Assembly: GCA_013399855.1 (NCBI GenBank)
Contig: VXAY01004337.1
Coordinates: 2,060,481-2,124,480, forward strand
Direction: 5' to 3'
DNA length: 64,000 nt
DNA from: Oxyruncus cristatus
Taxonomy: Eukaryota; Chordata; Aves; Passeriformes; Cotingidae
The notes below the pieces were generated by a model that ran no database searches, was not told where the DNA came from, and was given only the letters and a program-made list of their open reading frames with translations. Positions 54,701 through 61,256 of the stretch are shown here, one piece after another; position 1 is the first letter of the stretch; each line of letters opens with the position of its first letter. A program made the position numbers and the translations under genes.

Positions 54701-57700
54701 AAGTGGACTTTGGGAGAGAGTGGACTTGGGGAAAGAGGAGAGAGATTAAACTGAGCACTCTACTACAGATATTAGCATGATCATTAGGAAACTTATTTCA
54801 GGTAAAAGAGCAATTCAAATTTAAATAAGAAATAAATTCATATTCCTGTATCTCAGGCATCTTCTGTAATGCTTGATCTCATCTGAGGTCTCAACCCCAG
54901 GGGTTCTGCTTTTCAGAAATAATATAGGGATAGATATATGTGCTGCCTTTTCCTGAACCCAGATGAGTATCCCTGCATATTTTTTTCCCCTCCAATTTAA
55001 AAAGTCTTTGCTTTGCCCCTGAAAGAGTAAGTCTAATTTTAAAAACAGATATATGAGCTTCAATGACCTGGCTTCCTTTTGGGTGATCAAGGTCTCAGTA
55101 GCTTATTTTCATAATATCAGGGGCTTATGGAAGTTCCATCTAGAAATAGGTGTCTAGGGTGAATTTCAGTGGTCAGGAAAATTTTGTATGTCAGCCTCAG
55201 CTACCAGATGTATTTTCAGATATTTGAAGATCTGATGAAATGGCAATTGTTTTTTTTCAGAACTTTATTTGGCACTATAGCAATTGAACAGGTATGGTAA
55301 ACATAGTTAGGATGTAGAGAGGAGTCTCAGAAGGACATAAAAGCAGAGAATTAAGCACAGAGAAATGTCAGAGGGAAAAAGGGAACTTAAGGATGGAAAA
55401 TTTACAAGAGAATCTAGGAGACAGACAGAATACTTGAGCATATGCTCCATCTGTTTTGCACTGCTCTGCTGAGGCAATCCAAACATAAATCCTGTTGTTT
55501 CATAGGCAGGTGAACATCCAAGGCCTACTAGTAAATCTGGTGTTAAGATTAAAAAATAAATGCAACTTTGGTAATGTGTTCAGATTGTTAGTAAAATCGG
55601 GTGGCACCAGAGATACTTTGGGGCTCTTGGTTTAGTGCTTGTGCAAAAAATGGTTAATTATAACTATCCCAGCAAATTATGCAAATCCCAGCAGATAATG
55701 CAAATTCACAGATGAAGCATAGCTTGATCTAGCATTGTTACAAGTAGAGGCAACTTTATTGGATCAGTAATACTCTCTTTCGAAATATACTGCTAGAAAA
55801 CTTACAAAATAAAAGCAAGAAAAATTTTTTGTGCCCTGGAAGAAAAACAAATATGTTATGCTGCTGGATAAACTAACTGGTTTTCCTAGTCAATCCAGGT
55901 GGATCTTGTAATACCAATATGAAATTAAAAGTTGAATACGTATCTTGAGATTACTTTAAAATGTTATACCTCAGTCATAGTTCTTATGCTATTCAGGTCA
56001 GAGTTAAAGTGGCTTTGGTGACCTTACAGTAACTCAGATGTGTGTAGTCTGCTCTTAGGAATATGTTCACACCCAGCTTTCTGCAGTTAATGTCAGTGTG
56101 AACACAGGGCATCTGCTGATGACCTCAGTGGGGCTGTTGGTGTGCAAAGGGCTCAGCACTGGAGACTGTCATGTTCAAACAGCCCTGCTGCAGGTGTTGT
56201 GAGGACCTTGAAGAGAGTAGTATTTCTTGCTAAATAAAGAAGTGTGGGCTATTAAGTCATGTGCTAGACCAAACGCTAGAAGACATTTTCTTCCTTTAAG
56301 TATGTTTGTTTATTTGGTTGACATCCAGGATCTAGTATAGGTCGTTTCTTTAGCATCCCCGACTTGATTTTTCCTTACTACATAGAAACTTTTTCTTCTC
56401 TCCTACATGACTTGTTACACCTGATTAGACTTCGGTAGTGTATCATGTTCTTCATGCATAACCTTTGTAACACCTGCAAGCAACTTTTGCACAAAGCTGT
56501 CAGTTTTGAGAATTGCCACTCAGGCACTGGACTTGCTGTTGCATGATACCAAAGCATCTGTTGTTGATTTGAAGACTGCTTTTAATTAGTTATGGTGTAA
56601 ATGGAAAACTGTGTGCAGTAAAGCTTGAGAAGCAAAGAATGTGCTGTTTGTTTGTAGTTCTCCAGTGCAATACTCTGAAATGCAGCCCATAATTCAAGAG
56701 GAAAAAAAATTTTCCTTTGAGAGCATGCCGCAGGATTAGCTTTCGTATTTCTGTCCTTGAAGCTCTACAGAGCACATCTGGAGATCATTCCAAGAGAGGG
56801 AGGGGAGTGAGACATGGTTCAGATGTAGGATGATGGGAAACCTGGGGCCTTGCAAAAAAAAAATCAGTAAGTTCAAGTATTAAGCTGTGTAAATACCATA
56901 TTCCAGCATCTTTCTAAAGGATACAAAAAGCACCATCAAACTCATTTTGTCAAAAGGAAGAAAGGATTTTTTTGCCTTAATATTAGGTTGCTAATAGTTC
57001 ATTTATGGTCTGACTAGATGAACTAACGAACAGAAAGAAAATATATTTAACAAAAAATTTCTGTGCTTGTACTTCAGAGTACAAGTACTCTACTTGTAAC
57101 CTACTTTTAACTCTACTTCAGAGATAAAAACAATAATTTAGCTGTGGGGTCGTCTCCCTGCAACTGCAAGACAGTAATATATATTTCTTGTCAGTCAAAA
57201 ACACCTACTCAGCATGTAAATATAAACAACACATAATTTTCACTTCATTTCATACTGGCATGTAATGCTTAAAAACAGTATTTAAAAGTGCATGCCAACC
57301 ACATTTGCTTTAAGCCAAAGTGCAGTACAAGAAAAACACCCTATCCTTGAAAATTTTCAGTGAGTTTATTTTAGTCTTAGGATGCCTCCCTTTTCTTTCT
57401 CATCAGCCAAATTAACTTTCTCTCAGCTGAACTTGCTTGTAAAAATATCCTGGAGAACCAAATACTGATCTTGGACCACAGTCTCAGTAAGATTGTTTCT
57501 ACAACTTTTATCTTAACTACAGTTTAGCTTCTCAGGTTTTTCAAAACCCACTCAAAAGGTAAGACAGTAGGACAGTGTTTGTCATTTGGCAGTGGTGCTA
57601 CTTGAGATAGGGTGGATCTTGTACCCTTTTCAACTCCCTGCCCTTTCCCTTCCCTTCTCTGTCTTTTCCCCTTGTTGCTGTCTCTTGTGTTGTGCCGGAA

Positions 57701-60700
57701 CCAGCATTTTGATCAAAACACAATGAACCAGATCAGGGAAAGGATCCAGCAGGGATTCCCAGTCAGATCAGCACCATGATCTGATCTGCTGCACAGGGGC
57801 AGGGATGCCCAAGCCAGAACAGGGCCCAAGTGAACTGCTAGAGGCAGAGGTAGGAAGTTGTTTTATCTAGCACTACCATCAAAGCATTGCTCAAGGGACT
57901 GTAGAAGAGGTATCTGCATTGGGTTTTTTCACCTTTTCTCCTCTCTGCCCTTCCCTTTTTTGACAACTGTTACAAATATCTCCTCAGGCTGGGGCTTCTG
58001 GCTGGGAATGCTGCACAAAGGTCGACAATTTTTGCCCCATGTCAGAAAAATAAGGAAATACAGACTTCATGAATTACAGACTGGCGTGAAAGGGAATAAA
58101 ACACCCAGGAATAAAATACTCAGAAGCTTTTATGCTCCTCTGTTACCATTACTGATTAACTTTGCCCCTACCTCTGTCCCATGATTTTCATATAGCTTTT
58201 TTCTGCCCCTTTTATACATCCCTGCCTAAAGCTCCCTTCCCCTGATGTCACTAGATCCCTATTTCACACATTTCTCCTCCATGTCTGTGCCCTGGTTCTT
58301 TTCAACCATGTTGTCTAGTACTTTTTCTACCCTGGCATGGGGCAAAACACTTCTCTTTCAGTCCTGGAGTGCAGCTGGTCACTCTTTCCAAGGTGCTGGG
58401 CATAAGAGATGCCTGTTGTCATGAGCTGGCTGGGCAGCCTCTTGCTAGGCACTTAGCTGCAGATCTTGCCAGTGGAAAGTCTTCCTCACAGGGAAACCCT
58501 TTGAACTTGCAGTTGCAGAGGAGGAGACTGGATTAAACATAGTTAGCCTGTCCTCCAGAATAGGATGTTTTGGGAAGTTCATGAGTTTAGAAAACACTTC
58601 CCACAACAAACACACAGATCAAATTTCCTACCCAGTTTGTGACTAGCAGACTGAGTAGGACAGGGACTCTCTTGGGAGAAACATAAAAACAAATGGTCAC
58701 GTCATACATAAAACAACACTATACAGCTGCTACTAAAAAAATTATCTTGGCATCAAGAGCAGTTTCCACATGTATGACACTGAAACTTAGGAGGCAACAA
58801 CTACCAAGATGAATTTGGGCTTGCTAGCCCCTCAGAGTGGAGTGTTTGTAGGGTCAGAGATGGATCAGGCATATATCTAATTTATTTCCTTTACTCAAAC
58901 ATCAGGGATCCTGGTGAAATTTAATGTTCTGTTACTGAAGAACTCTTCTTTTGTTTTCATAAGTTTCATCAGGCAGGGTTTTTTTAAGCATCTCATCAAT
59001 ACTTCTGATAGCAAGCACGTTTTTCTAAGGTTACCCTAGAGTAATTTAAGGTGAGTTTGGCTGCTGCTGTCCCTTGCATGCTCATGAGAAAAAAAAAGTG
59101 TATTATAGTATAACTTTTTTAAGGCATCTAGAAGAGCTATTGTAATTTAAAAACTGTACAGAGTGCACATGCCAGAAAGAGATTGTTTTGTGCCTGTGAG
59201 AGACTTTACAGAATGAACAACCACTGACTGGAAAAGCACATATTTTCTATTTTTAGCTTATACTCTAACTTTTGAGATACTAAATATATGGCAAAGGAAT
59301 GCATATTAAGGCTTATTTCTTTAATGCTGTTCTGCTTTTTTGTCTTGTCTTTCTGAAATGCAGGCTATGATCATTGCTTTTACATCTGACATGATTCCTC
59401 GTCTGGTTTATTACTGGTCCTTTTCAGTCCCTCCGTATGGGAGTCACAGCAGTCACACTATGAAAGGTTATATAAACAGCACGCTTTCTGTCTTCAATAT
59501 ATCAGACTTCAAGAATGCAAGCAAGCCATTTTCCCCTTGGTTTGGGAACCAAACGACATGCAGGCAAGTGCCAAATAAGCATTTGTCATTTTCCAGTGAC
59601 AAATTTCCAGTGACAGAGATTTTTGATACCCAAATCATCTAATTCAATTAACAATATCCAGTAAGAAATGTTAAAACACAGGAAAAGCCATCGTATTTTG
59701 AATGGCAGGACTGAGTTGAAGTATTCACCCATAACTTTGTGCTACTCAGAAAATTCTTACTTTAATTTGGTTTTTCATAATTGATAGTCTTCCAAAAAAA
59801 GCACTTTAAATTTTTTATAAGTAATTCTTAATAAACTGGCAAAAATAGGATATTTCAGGCAAATGTAGCTCATTTGTAGATATGATTTTATCCACTGCGG
59901 TAGTTTCCTGAGCTGACTGTTCCTGGTTGCATTAAGCAGGGACATGTCTTGCTCCATCCTCTGGCCACAGTGCCGTACTGCAGAGATGCCAGAGACAAGT
60001 TCCTGACTTTCCCACATTGCTTTCAGATACCGGGATCTCCGCTACCCTCCTGGTCACCAGCACCAATATGAGCACAACATATACTACTGGCATGTCATTG
60101 CAGCCAAGCTGGCTTTCATCATTGTCATGGAGGTCAGTGTACAGGGGCTTTGAGCATTTCTTATTTAGTCTCTTCCCTCCTGGCAGAAAATCCTTCAGAG
60201 ACATTCTGTCCAGGCATGGCTGTCAGAGCTGGTGATATGTGCTAGCATGGACAAGAGCTCCGGAGATGTAAATTAAGTGCAGCACCATTAGAAAAAGAAG
60301 TCCCTGAAGTCATGATATCAGCTGAGGATTGCCCCACGTGTTTGCAGCTTCTTTTCTCAAGAACTGTGAAATTATTTTCAGTAGCAGAAATAGAAGGGAT
60401 AGTTGCACCAAAAATATTTTCGCTTGTACTGAGAGGAAATTTTCACTCAGCCTCATGAACGTATATACATAATACATGTGCACTAGCAGACTGAAGTCTA
60501 TAAAAACAGTCACTGCAAGAGGTGGGTCTCTAGATGATCGTCAAAAGGCAATTGCTCTTTCCTCTGCTTGGCTTACAAAAGATGAGAGTCAGTCCAAGAT
60601 GAAGGGAGAGAAATATTAGGTATTATTTAATTATAGAATGCGCTTAAGGTCTGATCCAAGGACTACTGAAGTCGTCAGAAACATGCAACTGGTTAGATTA

Positions 60701-61256
60701 GAGTTCCCATAGCAAAGTAATTGCCCCAGAGTCATTTGAACAAACCTAAAAAATCTTACAGGAAACTGTAACCAATGTTCCCATGCAGGACAGAAGCACT
60801 GAGTACCAGGGTTCCCCCAAAGCAGGCAGAGAAGTCCTTGCTTAAATCAGAATTAGAAAATCAGAAATTCTTGTTTATCCGATAATTATTCTATTGATTA
60901 GTCATATCTTCTTAAAATACTGTTCTGCTGTGATAGACACTGGTAGTGAATCAGCTTAGAGTCCTAAGAGATAATGTGACATTTCATTTATAATCATAAT
61001 AATGTCCTGTTCAATCTCACTGACATTTTTTCATTTTCATCTTTCCCAGCATGTCATATACTTTGTGAAGTTTATTATTTCATATGCAATTCCGGATGTA
61101 TCAGAAAAGACCAAGAGCAAGGTCAAACGAGAGAAGTACCTCACACAAAAACTCTTGCATGAGAACGATCTCAAAGTTGTGAAAAAAACCATGGGTAAAA
61201 TAGCTGACAAAGTTACCAAAGGAGCAGACAGCACTTTCCGACCTAAAGCCGAATAA
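18651..61256 (+). CDS. ANO6: ANO6 (anoctamin-6/TMEM16F), exons 2-20 joined
   Basis: This is the overall gene span; the coding part is the join of the 19 exons listed separately. ANO6 is a plasma-membrane dimer with ten transmembrane helices per subunit. On Ca2+ rise it exposes phosphatidylserine by scrambling lipids and conducts ions; its loss in humans causes Scott syndrome. Visible in the sequence are the cytosolic anoctamin dimerisation domain (exons 3-7), TM1 (exon 8), a Cys-rich loop (exon 9), TM2 (10-11), TM3 (12-13), TM4 (13), TM5 (14), TM6 (15), TM7-TM8 (16-17), TM9 (17-18), a glycosylated loop (18) and TM10 plus the tail (19-20). Exon lengths add to 2651, with matching phases and no internal stop. 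The paralogue call rests on near-identity with the mammalian ANO6 sequence as I recall it, for example [15 protein letters not shown] and the RPKAE end. Exon 1 is missing from the window. Confidence 0.97.
22933..23078. repeat. purine-rich GGAAG/GGCAAG tandem tract
   Basis: About 146 bp are built from 5-bp units of the GGAAG, GGCAA and GAAAG type, with only scattered C and T on the + strand. Both strands give long artefactual ORFs (Gly/Lys/Glu-rich on +, Leu/Pro/Phe-rich on -). The homopurine bias could allow triplex (H-DNA) folding. Confidence 0.92.
25580..25629. repeat. TA/TG dinucleotide microsatellite
   Basis: An alternating purine-pyrimidine tract runs TGTG, (TA)6, (TG)5 and then TATG/TGTG variants. 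It is likely polymorphic. Confidence 0.95.
27151..27158. promoter_or_regulatory. consensus CRE palindrome TGACGTCA
   Basis: A perfect 8-bp CREB/ATF palindrome lies about 200 bp upstream of exon 3, preceded at 27137 by AGGTCAAAGTTCT, a nuclear-receptor half-site with a poor second half. The surrounding 26820-27160 is richer in CpG (for example GGGGCGTACGTATT) than the rest of the intron. Function is inference only. Confidence 0.3.
27355..27483 (+). CDS. ANO6: ANO6 exon 3 (start of anoctamin dimerisation domain)
   Basis: Acceptor CTGCCTTCCAG and donor AAG|GTGAGT bound 129 bp, 43 codons, phase 0 at both ends. The peptide contains [20 protein letters not shown] followed by EDES and a run of Lys/Arg. 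This is the signature opening of the anoctamin N-terminal cytosolic domain, and the [23 protein letters not shown] wording is specific to ANO6 among paralogues as I recall them. Confidence 0.97.
28242..28285. other. assembly gap (44 N)
   Basis: Forty-four consecutive N residues lie inside intron 3. The true missing length is unknown. No coding exon appears to be lost, since exons 3 and 4 are both found and in phase. Confidence 0.99.
28984..29095 (+). mobile_element. CR1 LINE remnant, ORF2 C-terminal part
   Basis: On the + strand the frame that starts CTG GGG AGC AGT TCT reads [20 protein letters not shown]. This matches the well-known CR1 reverse-transcriptase C-terminal stretch of the form SSVEEDLGVLVDNKLN. 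It is short, with no 3' octamer end nearby, so it is an isolated internal fragment or an older copy broken by later change. Confidence 0.8.
30999..31045. repeat. 16-bp tandem duplication
   Basis: CTTGGAGAATATTACA occurs twice without mismatch (30999-31014 and 31015-31030). A third partial copy, CTTGGAGAATCTT, starts at 31033. Confidence 0.95.
33459..33500. repeat. TA-rich microsatellite
   Basis: Alternating TA blocks (TATATATATATA, ATTATATATA) are interrupted by CA units. It is simple sequence inside intron 3. Confidence 0.85.
34855..34920 (+). CDS. ANO6: ANO6 exon 4 (66-bp small exon)
   Basis: Acceptor CCTTTTAACAG and donor TCG|GTGAGT bound 22 codons, phase 0 at both ends, reading [20 protein letters not shown] then RS. 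The mammalian protein has the near-identical [22 protein letters not shown] between the EDES block and VLDxKLxF, so placement is firm. The length is a multiple of three, so skipping would remove 22 residues without a frameshift. No overlapping repeat is present. Confidence 0.95.
34921..36535 (+). other. ANO6: ANO6 intron 4
   Basis: This 1.6-kb intron is more GC-rich than its neighbours over about 35200-36240. It has a 21-bp tandem duplication at 35130-35171. Several 60-130 codon ORFs on both strands match nothing I recognise and are treated as chance. Confidence 0.8.
35130..35171. repeat. 21-bp tandem duplication
   Basis: The unit GGGAAGCTGGGAGATGACATT is followed immediately by a second copy with two changes near its 3' end. 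It is a recent small duplication in intron 4. Confidence 0.9.
36536..36814 (+). CDS. ANO6: ANO6 exon 5 (core of cytosolic domain)
   Basis: Acceptor TTTCATCTCAG and donor ATT|GTAAGT bound 279 bp, 93 codons, phase 0 at both ends. It is the largest coding exon in the window. Key motifs are [33 protein letters not shown] and [18 protein letters not shown], part of the anoctamin dimerisation domain that packs against the transmembrane region. Relative to my recollection of human ANO6, three residues are absent around SAFNWF (human has a Gly-Thr-Leu-type insertion there). Confidence 0.98.
36815..37171 (+). other. ANO6: ANO6 intron 5
   Basis: At 357 bp this is the shortest intron in the window. It is unremarkable AT-rich sequence. 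If retained, the frame runs about 23 codons to a stop at 36881. Confidence 0.9.
37172..37285 (+). CDS. ANO6: ANO6 exon 6
   Basis: Acceptor ATGAATTTTAG (a weak pyrimidine tract) and donor GAC|GTAAGT bound 114 bp, 38 codons, phase 0 at both ends. It reads [20 protein letters not shown] followed by [18 protein letters not shown]. The FGI..L...[11 protein letters not shown] stretch is highly conserved in anoctamins and lies near the end of the cytosolic N-domain. Confidence 0.97.
37286..39128 (+). other. ANO6: ANO6 intron 6
   Basis: 1.8 kb. I see no repeat and no coding-like segment beyond a 93-codon ORF at 37768-38049 that I regard as chance. It ends in TTTTTGTTTTGCAG. Confidence 0.85.
39129..39244 (+). 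CDS. ANO6: ANO6 exon 7
   Basis: The exon is 116 bp, entering in phase 0 and leaving with two bases (AG) of an Arg codon. It reads [20 protein letters not shown] followed by [18 protein letters not shown]. The [19 protein letters not shown] segment is the anoctamin lead into TM1. The donor is GTTTGT, a departure from GTRAGT and the weakest GT donor in the gene. Retention would hit TGA at 39252. Confidence 0.96.
39245..39698 (+). other. ANO6: ANO6 intron 7
   Basis: 454 bp. A T-rich stretch (39470-39492) lies well upstream of the acceptor TTTCCATAG. Nothing else is visible. Confidence 0.9.
39699..39833 (+). CDS. ANO6: ANO6 exon 8 (TM1)
   Basis: 135 bp; the first base completes Arg with exon 7 and the last two (AG) begin Ser. 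It reads [20 protein letters not shown] followed by a hydrophobic run ending [13 protein letters not shown]. The stretch [20 protein letters not shown] is TM1, and RKYYGEK(I/V) is the conserved anoctamin lead-in. The end of the exon enters the first extracellular loop. Donor is GTACAT. Confidence 0.97.
39834..41138 (+). other. ANO6: ANO6 intron 8
   Basis: 1.3 kb of unique AT-rich sequence. Minus-strand ORFs at 40107-40340 and 40532-40837 have no recognisable similarity. Acceptor is TTTTGTTTTTAG. Confidence 0.85.
41139..41244 (+). CDS. ANO6: ANO6 exon 9 (Cys-rich extracellular loop)
   Basis: 106 bp; the first base completes Ser and the exon ends in phase 0 (AAG|GTAACT). It reads [20 protein letters not shown] followed by [15 protein letters not shown]. 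Its five Cys, with one more in exon 8 (DNC), fit the disulfide-bonded TM1-TM2 loop of anoctamins. NLT is a potential N-glycosylation site. Confidence 0.96.
41245..42455 (+). other. ANO6: ANO6 intron 9
   Basis: 1.2 kb without recognisable repeats. It ends in a strong pyrimidine tract (T12 near 42424, then TTGTTTTCCAG). Confidence 0.88.
42456..42516 (+). CDS. ANO6: ANO6 exon 10 (start of TM2)
   Basis: 61 bp, the smallest coding exon in the window: 20 codons plus one base (G) of Val. It reads [20 protein letters not shown]. The FDS.GT..FA.FM..W pattern is the classic anoctamin TM2 entry. Donor is GTAAGT. The exon is not a multiple of three, so skipping would break the frame. Confidence 0.97.
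42517..45753 (+). other. ANO6: ANO6 intron 10
   Basis: 3.2 kb. Several minus-strand stretches between 43500 and 45750 look weakly protein-like, with Cys, Trp and N-glycosylation-type motifs (44118-43879, 45290-44988, 45750-45540). I do not recognise them, and they are interrupted by stops. They may be remains of an old insertion; see the findings. Confidence 0.75.
45754..45899 (+). CDS. ANO6: ANO6 exon 11 (TM2 end and TM2-TM3 intracellular linker)
   Basis: 146 bp; two bases complete Val, then 48 codons, ending in phase 0 (CAG|GTAGGG). It reads [20 protein letters not shown] followed by [16 protein letters not shown] and [18 protein letters not shown]....EYEWD is an anoctamin family signature. 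The acidic linker [12 protein letters not shown] is ANO6-like. Confidence 0.98.
45900..47371 (+). other. ANO6: ANO6 intron 11
   Basis: 1.5 kb. It contains a perfect 18-bp tandem duplication (46366-46401). Otherwise it is plain AT-rich DNA, ending in ATCTTTTACAG. Confidence 0.88.
46366..46401. repeat. perfect 18-bp tandem duplication
   Basis: GTATAAATAGCTATTGTT occurs twice in direct succession with no mismatch. Each unit holds a TATAAATA motif, but nothing suggests a promoter here. Confidence 0.95.
47372..47449 (+). CDS. ANO6: ANO6 exon 12 (TM3 start)
   Basis: 78 bp, 26 codons, phase 0 at both ends (TGG|GTAAAG). It reads [20 protein letters not shown] followed by SAIFFW. This is the juxtamembrane segment and first part of TM3. 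Mammals have Trp where this bird has the first Cys of ACGKC, as I recall. Confidence 0.95.
47450..48903 (+). other. ANO6: ANO6 intron 12
   Basis: 1.45 kb. A short G-run (about 47739) and otherwise unique sequence. A near-exon-like block at 48700-48795 (pyrimidine-rich, TTTCCTGCAG before 48704) does not fit the protein. The real acceptor is CCCTTGGCAG at 48903. Confidence 0.85.
48904..49129 (+). CDS. ANO6: ANO6 exon 13 (TM3 and TM4)
   Basis: 226 bp, 75 codons plus one base (G) of Glu. It starts [20 protein letters not shown] (TM3), passes an extracellular loop with [18 protein letters not shown], then [29 protein letters not shown] (TM4). TM4 lines the lipid-scrambling groove. Donor is GTATGC. 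HISGTE has no N-X-S/T site, whereas human has NGT nearby. Confidence 0.98.
49130..50027 (+). other. ANO6: ANO6 intron 13
   Basis: 898 bp, AT-rich, no repeats recognised. It ends with the pyrimidine tract TTTCTTTCATCACAG. Confidence 0.9.
50028..50197 (+). CDS. ANO6: ANO6 exon 14 (TM5)
   Basis: 170 bp; two bases complete Glu, then 56 codons ending in phase 0 (GAG|GTAAGA). It reads [20 protein letters not shown] followed by [20 protein letters not shown] and an extracellular [19 protein letters not shown]...FYIAFFKG is the anoctamin TM5 signature. The Gln before FVN corresponds to Q559 of mouse TMEM16F (Lys in TMEM16A) and the first Tyr after FVN to Y563, a gate residue, in numbering as I recall it. 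Confidence 0.98.
50198..50743 (+). other. ANO6: ANO6 intron 14
   Basis: 546 bp of unique sequence, ending CTCCCAACCTTCAG. No embedded element is seen. Confidence 0.9.
50744..50841 (+). CDS. ANO6: ANO6 exon 15 (TM6, first Ca2+ ligands)
   Basis: 98 bp: 32 codons plus two bases (CC) of Pro. It reads [20 protein letters not shown] followed by [20 protein letters not shown] is a family motif. Within NNIQE the first Asn (50816-50818) and the Glu (50828-50830) match the TM6 Ca2+ ligands N620 and E624 of mouse TMEM16F. The Ile eight residues before that Asn is the I612 gate residue. Confidence 0.98.
50842..52519 (+). other. ANO6: ANO6 intron 15
   Basis: 1.7 kb. It holds a sense CR1 tail at about 51950-52185. 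A 10-bp GTAGACCTGT repeat lies near 51685. The 109-codon minus-strand ORF at 51427-51756 has no recognisable similarity. The acceptor TGGTTGATAG has a poor pyrimidine tract. Confidence 0.85.
51950..52185 (+). mobile_element. CR1 LINE 3' fragment
   Basis: The sense-strand CR1 order is preserved: TGAGGGTGACCAAGTACTGG, then TTTGCCAAAGGAGGTTGTAC, then CCTTAGAGATACTGAAAAGC, CTGGGCAACTGGCTTTAGGT and a terminal ATTCTGTTATTCTGTGAATTC octamer-like end. It is moderately diverged and sits in the same orientation as ANO6. Confidence 0.88.
52520..52650 (+). CDS. ANO6: ANO6 exon 16 (TM6-TM7 linker, TM7 Ca2+ ligands)
   Basis: 131 bp; one base completes Pro, 43 codons follow, then one base (G) of Val. It reads [20 protein letters not shown] followed by [20 protein letters not shown] and LEM. 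Both Glu of EYLE (52635-52637, 52644-52646) are the TM7 Ca2+ ligands (E667 and E670 in mouse numbering). The stretch [11 protein letters not shown] is more divergent from mammals than its surroundings. Donor is GTAAGT. Confidence 0.97.
52651..53431 (+). other. ANO6: ANO6 intron 16
   Basis: 781 bp of unique sequence with no repeat or exon-like block. Acceptor is CTCTCCCTTTCAG. Confidence 0.9.
53432..53637 (+). CDS. ANO6: ANO6 exon 17 (TM7-TM8, last Ca2+ ligands)
   Basis: 206 bp; two bases complete Val, 68 codons follow, ending in phase 0 (AAC|GTAAGT). It contains [20 protein letters not shown] (TM7-TM8 turn), then [20 protein letters not shown], with Glu 53512-53514 and Asp 53524-53526 completing the Ca2+ site (E699 and D703). 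It ends in [20 protein letters not shown], the start of TM9. It is the most strongly conserved exon in the family. Confidence 0.98.
53638..59363 (+). other. ANO6: ANO6 intron 17
   Basis: 5.7 kb, the longest intron in the 3' half. I find no recognisable CR1 copy or other transposon. An A-rich run lies at about 53999. Short homopolymers and scattered ORFs under 110 codons (57858-58184 is the largest) are not convincing. TTTCTGAAATGCAG closes the intron. Confidence 0.82.
59364..59563 (+). CDS. ANO6: ANO6 exon 18 (TM9 and glycosylated loop), GC donor
   Basis: 200 bp: 66 codons plus two bases (AG) of Arg. It reads [20 protein letters not shown] (TM9), SVPPYG, then an extracellular loop ending GNQTTC. 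The loop carries four N-X-S/T sequons (NST, NIS, NAS, NQT). The exon-intron border is TGCAG|GCAAGT, a GC donor. The only nearby GT (59568) would add four bases and shift the frame of exon 19, so GC use is required. Confidence 0.95.
59564..60026 (+). other. ANO6: ANO6 intron 18 (GC-AG intron)
   Basis: 463 bp bounded by GCAAGT and CTTTCAG. Apart from the GC start, the donor matches the consensus at every position (CAG|GCAAGT), as is typical of U2-type GC-AG introns. The contents are otherwise plain AT-rich DNA. Confidence 0.9.
60027..60132 (+). CDS. ANO6: ANO6 exon 19 (TM10 start)
   Basis: 106 bp; the first base completes Arg, then 35 codons ending in phase 0 (GAG|GTCAGT). It reads [20 protein letters not shown] followed by [24 protein letters not shown] is a family motif, and [15 protein letters not shown] begins TM10. 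The HQHQYEH stretch differs slightly from the mammalian form. Confidence 0.97.
60133..61049 (+). other. ANO6: ANO6 intron 19
   Basis: 917 bp without repeats or coding-like segments. Acceptor is TTTTCATCTTTCCCAG. Confidence 0.9.
61050..61256 (+). CDS. ANO6: ANO6 exon 20 (TM10 end, C-terminus, stop)
   Basis: 207 bp: 68 codons and a TAA stop (61254-61256). It reads [20 protein letters not shown] followed by [20 protein letters not shown] and a basic tail ending FRPKAE. The first part ends TM10; the rest is the cytosolic C-terminus. [13 protein letters not shown] matches mammalian ANO6, and the tail end (RPKxE) matches ANO6 rather than other paralogues. Confidence 0.98.
   Translation, partial: HVIYFVKFIISYAIPDVSEKTKSKVKREKYLTQKLLHENDLKVVKKTMGKIADKVTKGADSTFRPKAE

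Noticed and set aside
59564..59642. Open frame continuing past exon 18
   Set aside because: It diverges from ANO6 at once and stops at 59640; exon 19 supplies the expected CRYRD continuation.
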